This document shows, in pieces, positions 7,236 through 8,292 of a stretch of 8,292 nucleotides of DNA (the first letter of the stretch is position 1; every line of letters begins with the position of its first letter). Source of the DNA: an uncultured Oscillospiraceae bacterium (GTDB lineage: Bacteria; Bacillota; Clostridia; Oscillospirales; Ruminococcaceae); NCBI GenBank assembly GCA_900552845.1, contig USBC01000074.1, forward strand, positions 1-8,292, written 5' to 3'. The notes beneath the pieces are model-generated. The model made no database searches, was not told the DNA's origin, and saw only the letters and a list, made by a program, of their open reading frames with translations. A program made the position numbers and the translations under genes.

Positions 7236-8090
7236 CTATCGTTTTTCTTTATCGCAGTGATGCTGCCAATAGAGCAGGTTCACCAGTCCGCCGATCAGAA
7301 TAATCGTTCCCATCAGGTGCAACCACAACATCAGTATGATCAAAGATGCCAGAGACCCATATACCAGCGTATATCGAGCCGAAGCGCTGATCATCGTGGA
7401 AAAAACAATGCTGACTACCAAAATGGAAAATCCGCCGACCACCGCGCCCGGCAGTACCGGCAGCGCGGGACGGTTCACCGGTGTCACGCTGCGGTACAAC
7501 AGCAGCAACAGCAGCATAATGATTCCGGTCAGCAGGACAAATCTCAGCCATGTCCAGCTTGCCAGCATATCACCCACATGAAACCATCGATCCAAAAGGT
7601 CGATGAACCAGTCGCCGGTCGCCACCACCACAACCGAAAGGTAAATCCCCACAAGAAATACCGCCGAGTACAAAAAGCTCATTGCTGTGTGCAGCAGTCC
7701 CTTGTAGCGTGGTTCCCCGTACAGATCTCCCATTGTCACCATAATCGTCCCAAAAGCGCCAGATGCCGCCGTCAGCAGCAGAATAATCCCTGCCCACAGC
7801 ATCGCCTGCGAGTAATTATCGTGGATATAGCCGAAAAAGGTGACCAGCGTTTCCGTCACCTGCCGGGGGATCACCTCGCTGAGCAGCTCCAGCAGCTCCT
7901 GTGTATCAACACTGGTACGACCGATAATGCTGGCAACGCAGATGAGCAGTGGGAAAAAGCTCAGCATCAGGTAATAGGCGAATGCCGCCGCACTTCGTCC
8001 CATGCGCCGGCTGCCATATAGGTCTATAATGTAAAAGACCTTTGTTAAAAACGGGCTTTTATCAATAATCTTCTGCAAAAATGACGGCAT
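7236..8090 (-). CDS. yihY: YihY/virulence factor BrkB family membrane protein
   Basis: Predicted 284-residue polytopic membrane protein, the usual length for the family, with six hydrophobic segments (about 33-57, 95-120, 135-158, 182-200, 212-236, 245-272). Family signatures include RSAAAFAYYLMLSFFPLLI in the first segment (32-50), the LLLLYRSVTPVNRP to PGAVVGG stretch (195-220), and YGSLASLIILMLWLHLMGTIIL near the end (244-265). The family was once called ribonuclease BN in error; its members are envelope proteins of uncertain function, and Bordetella BrkB is linked to serum resistance. One oddity: the usual GAELN-type end of the last helix reads GGLVN here (267-271), so the acidic residue is missing. 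AGGAGG lies 7 nt upstream of the ATG, so the start is secure. It is the first gene of a probable operon with the MFS permease. Confidence 0.92.
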   Translation of the reverse strand: MPSFLQKIIDKSPFLTKVFYIIDLYGSRRMGRSAAAFAYYLMLSFFPLLICVASIIGRTSVDTQELLELLSEVIPRQVTETLVTFFGYIHDNYSQAMLWAGIILLLTAASGAFGTIMVTMGDLYGEPRYKGLLHTAMSFLYSAVFLVGIYLSVVVVATGDWFIDLLDRWFHVGDMLASWTWLRFVLLTGIIMLLLLLLYRSVTPVNRPALPVLPGAVVGGFSILVVSIVFSTMISASARYTLVYGSLASLIILMLWLHLMGTIILIGGLVNLLYWQHHCDKEKR

Positions 8091-8097
8091 GGTTCTC

Positions 8098-8103
8098 CCT
8101 CCT
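8098..8103 (-). promoter_or_regulatory. Ribosome binding site of yihY
   Basis: A perfect AGGAGG on the minus strand, 7 nt before ATG 8090. It fixes the start of the YihY-family gene and shows that the GC-rich region upstream is outside its coding sequence. Confidence 0.85.
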
Positions 8104-8147
8104 TTCTCCGGTTTTCTGCCCGCCGCAGGTCAAATCGCCGCCCCGCT

Positions 8148-8183
8148 CGTCGGGCTTCGCCCGACGCCCGCCTTGCAGGCGGG
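8148..8183. repeat. Two adjacent perfect GC-rich hairpins
   Basis: Arms CGTCGGGC (8148-8155) and GCCCGACG (8159-8166) form an 8-bp stem with a 3-nt loop. Immediately after, CCCGCCT (8167-8173) and AGGCGGG (8177-8183) form a 7-bp stem with a TGC loop. They lie 58-93 bp upstream of yihY, in its likely 5' untranslated or promoter region. No T-run follows on either strand, so they do not look like terminators. Back-to-back palindromes of this kind resemble REP-type intergenic repeats, but multiple genomic copies cannot be shown here. Confidence 0.6.
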
Positions 8184-8197
8184 TACGGCGCCCCCGT

Positions 8198-8228
8198 GGG
8201 GGGGCCCCCGCCGGGGGGGGCCCCCGCC
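8198..8228. repeat. G/C-run tandem repeat, two copies of a 15-16 bp unit
   Basis: The unit G(7-8)C5GCC occurs at 8198-8212 and again at 8213-8228, preceded by CCCCCGTGGGGG at about 8191-8202. The long G and C runs pair with each other in many registers. This may be a true repeat, but homopolymer runs like these are also prone to sequencing and assembly error. Confidence 0.6.
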
Positions 8229-8230
8229 GG

Positions 8231-8252
8231 GCAATTAGAAATATCTCATTGC
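8231..8252. repeat. Imperfect 22-bp palindrome (GCAAT ... ATTGC)
   Basis: The arms GCAAT-T-AGA and TCT-C-ATTGC flank the core AATA: five plus three paired positions with one mismatch. It is an AT-rich island between a G/C tandem repeat and a GGCCCCC run. It could be an operator upstream of yihY, or the core of a dispersed palindromic repeat together with the hairpins beside it. Confidence 0.5.
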
Positions 8253-8292
8253 GGCCCCCTATTCGTTTCACCCGATGGCCAACCCCCCCGTG
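8253..8292. other. Right-edge sequence without a recognisable feature
   Basis: C-rich runs (GGCCCCC, AACCCCCCCG) around a short mixed stretch. No start, stop or binding-site pattern supports a gene here, and no promoter for yihY could be defended anywhere in 8104-8292. Confidence 0.4.

Noticed and set aside
7257..8021. Plus-strand open frame of 254 codons, rich in Q and H
   Set aside because: Antisense shadow of the YihY-family gene. The Q/H richness comes from complementing hydrophobic CTG/ATG-type codons; there is no ribosome binding site.
8105..8133. TTGACC as a possible -35 box for yihY on the minus strand
   Set aside because: At 17 bp spacing the -10 position reads CGGAGA and overlaps the region just before the ribosome binding site; no acceptable -10 is present.
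8148..8183. GC hairpins as an intrinsic terminator of an upstream gene
   Set aside because: Neither strand has a T-run after the stems.
8062..8271. Minus-strand open frame of 69 codons across the GC-rich repeats
   Set aside because: It reads through palindromes and G/C runs to give an R/G/P-rich peptide, overlaps the yihY start, and has no ribosome binding site.
1..8292. CRISPR array, tRNA/rRNA gene, transposase or phage gene
   Set aside because: No regularly spaced direct repeats, cloverleaf or rRNA-like stretch, and no transposase or phage-type protein was found when reading both strands.

Overview
The window looks like chromosomal DNA from a Gram-positive gut-type Clostridia, most likely the Oscillospiraceae/Ruminococcaceae. 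The reasons are: coding GC in the mid-50s percent by eye; strong preference for CTG, ACC, AAG, GGC and AGC codons; purine-rich AGGAGG-type ribosome binding sites; an AT-rich intergenic region; and a very long secreted protein of the kind common in these bacteria. The lineage is inferred from style, not from a marker gene. All supported genes are on the minus strand, so transcription runs from right to left.

Right edge (8091-8292): no recognisable gene. A cluster of GC-rich palindromes (two perfect hairpins, a G/C tandem repeat and a palindrome with GCAAT/ATTGC ends) lies upstream of yihY and resembles a dispersed intergenic repeat. Next comes a probable two-gene operon, yihY/brkB-family membrane protein (8090-7236) then CynX/NimT-type MFS permease (7209-6037). 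They are separated by 26 bp and followed by an intrinsic terminator (5968-6009).

Intergenic region (5604-6036): an AT-rich leader holding the terminator, a candidate promoter, a small GAAA-loop hairpin, and an unlisted small ORF (54 aa, 5774-5610). The small ORF's stop lies 6 nt before the start of the giant gene and inside its ribosome binding site, which suggests translational coupling.

Left two thirds (5603-1): one giant ORF of at least 1867 codons, open at the window edge. It begins with a signal peptide and encodes a probable cell-surface protein. About 500 residues (a beta domain, a helical spacer and two further beta domains) appear twice in tandem as diverged copies. A later segment resembles part of a parallel beta-helix. 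Part of the first helical spacer has markedly AT-richer, less biased codons than the rest. At bases 66-71 the natural-looking protein appears to move to another frame, which suggests a one-base frameshift or sequence error. I could not assign a biochemical function to this protein. It and its leader are the least understood part of the window.
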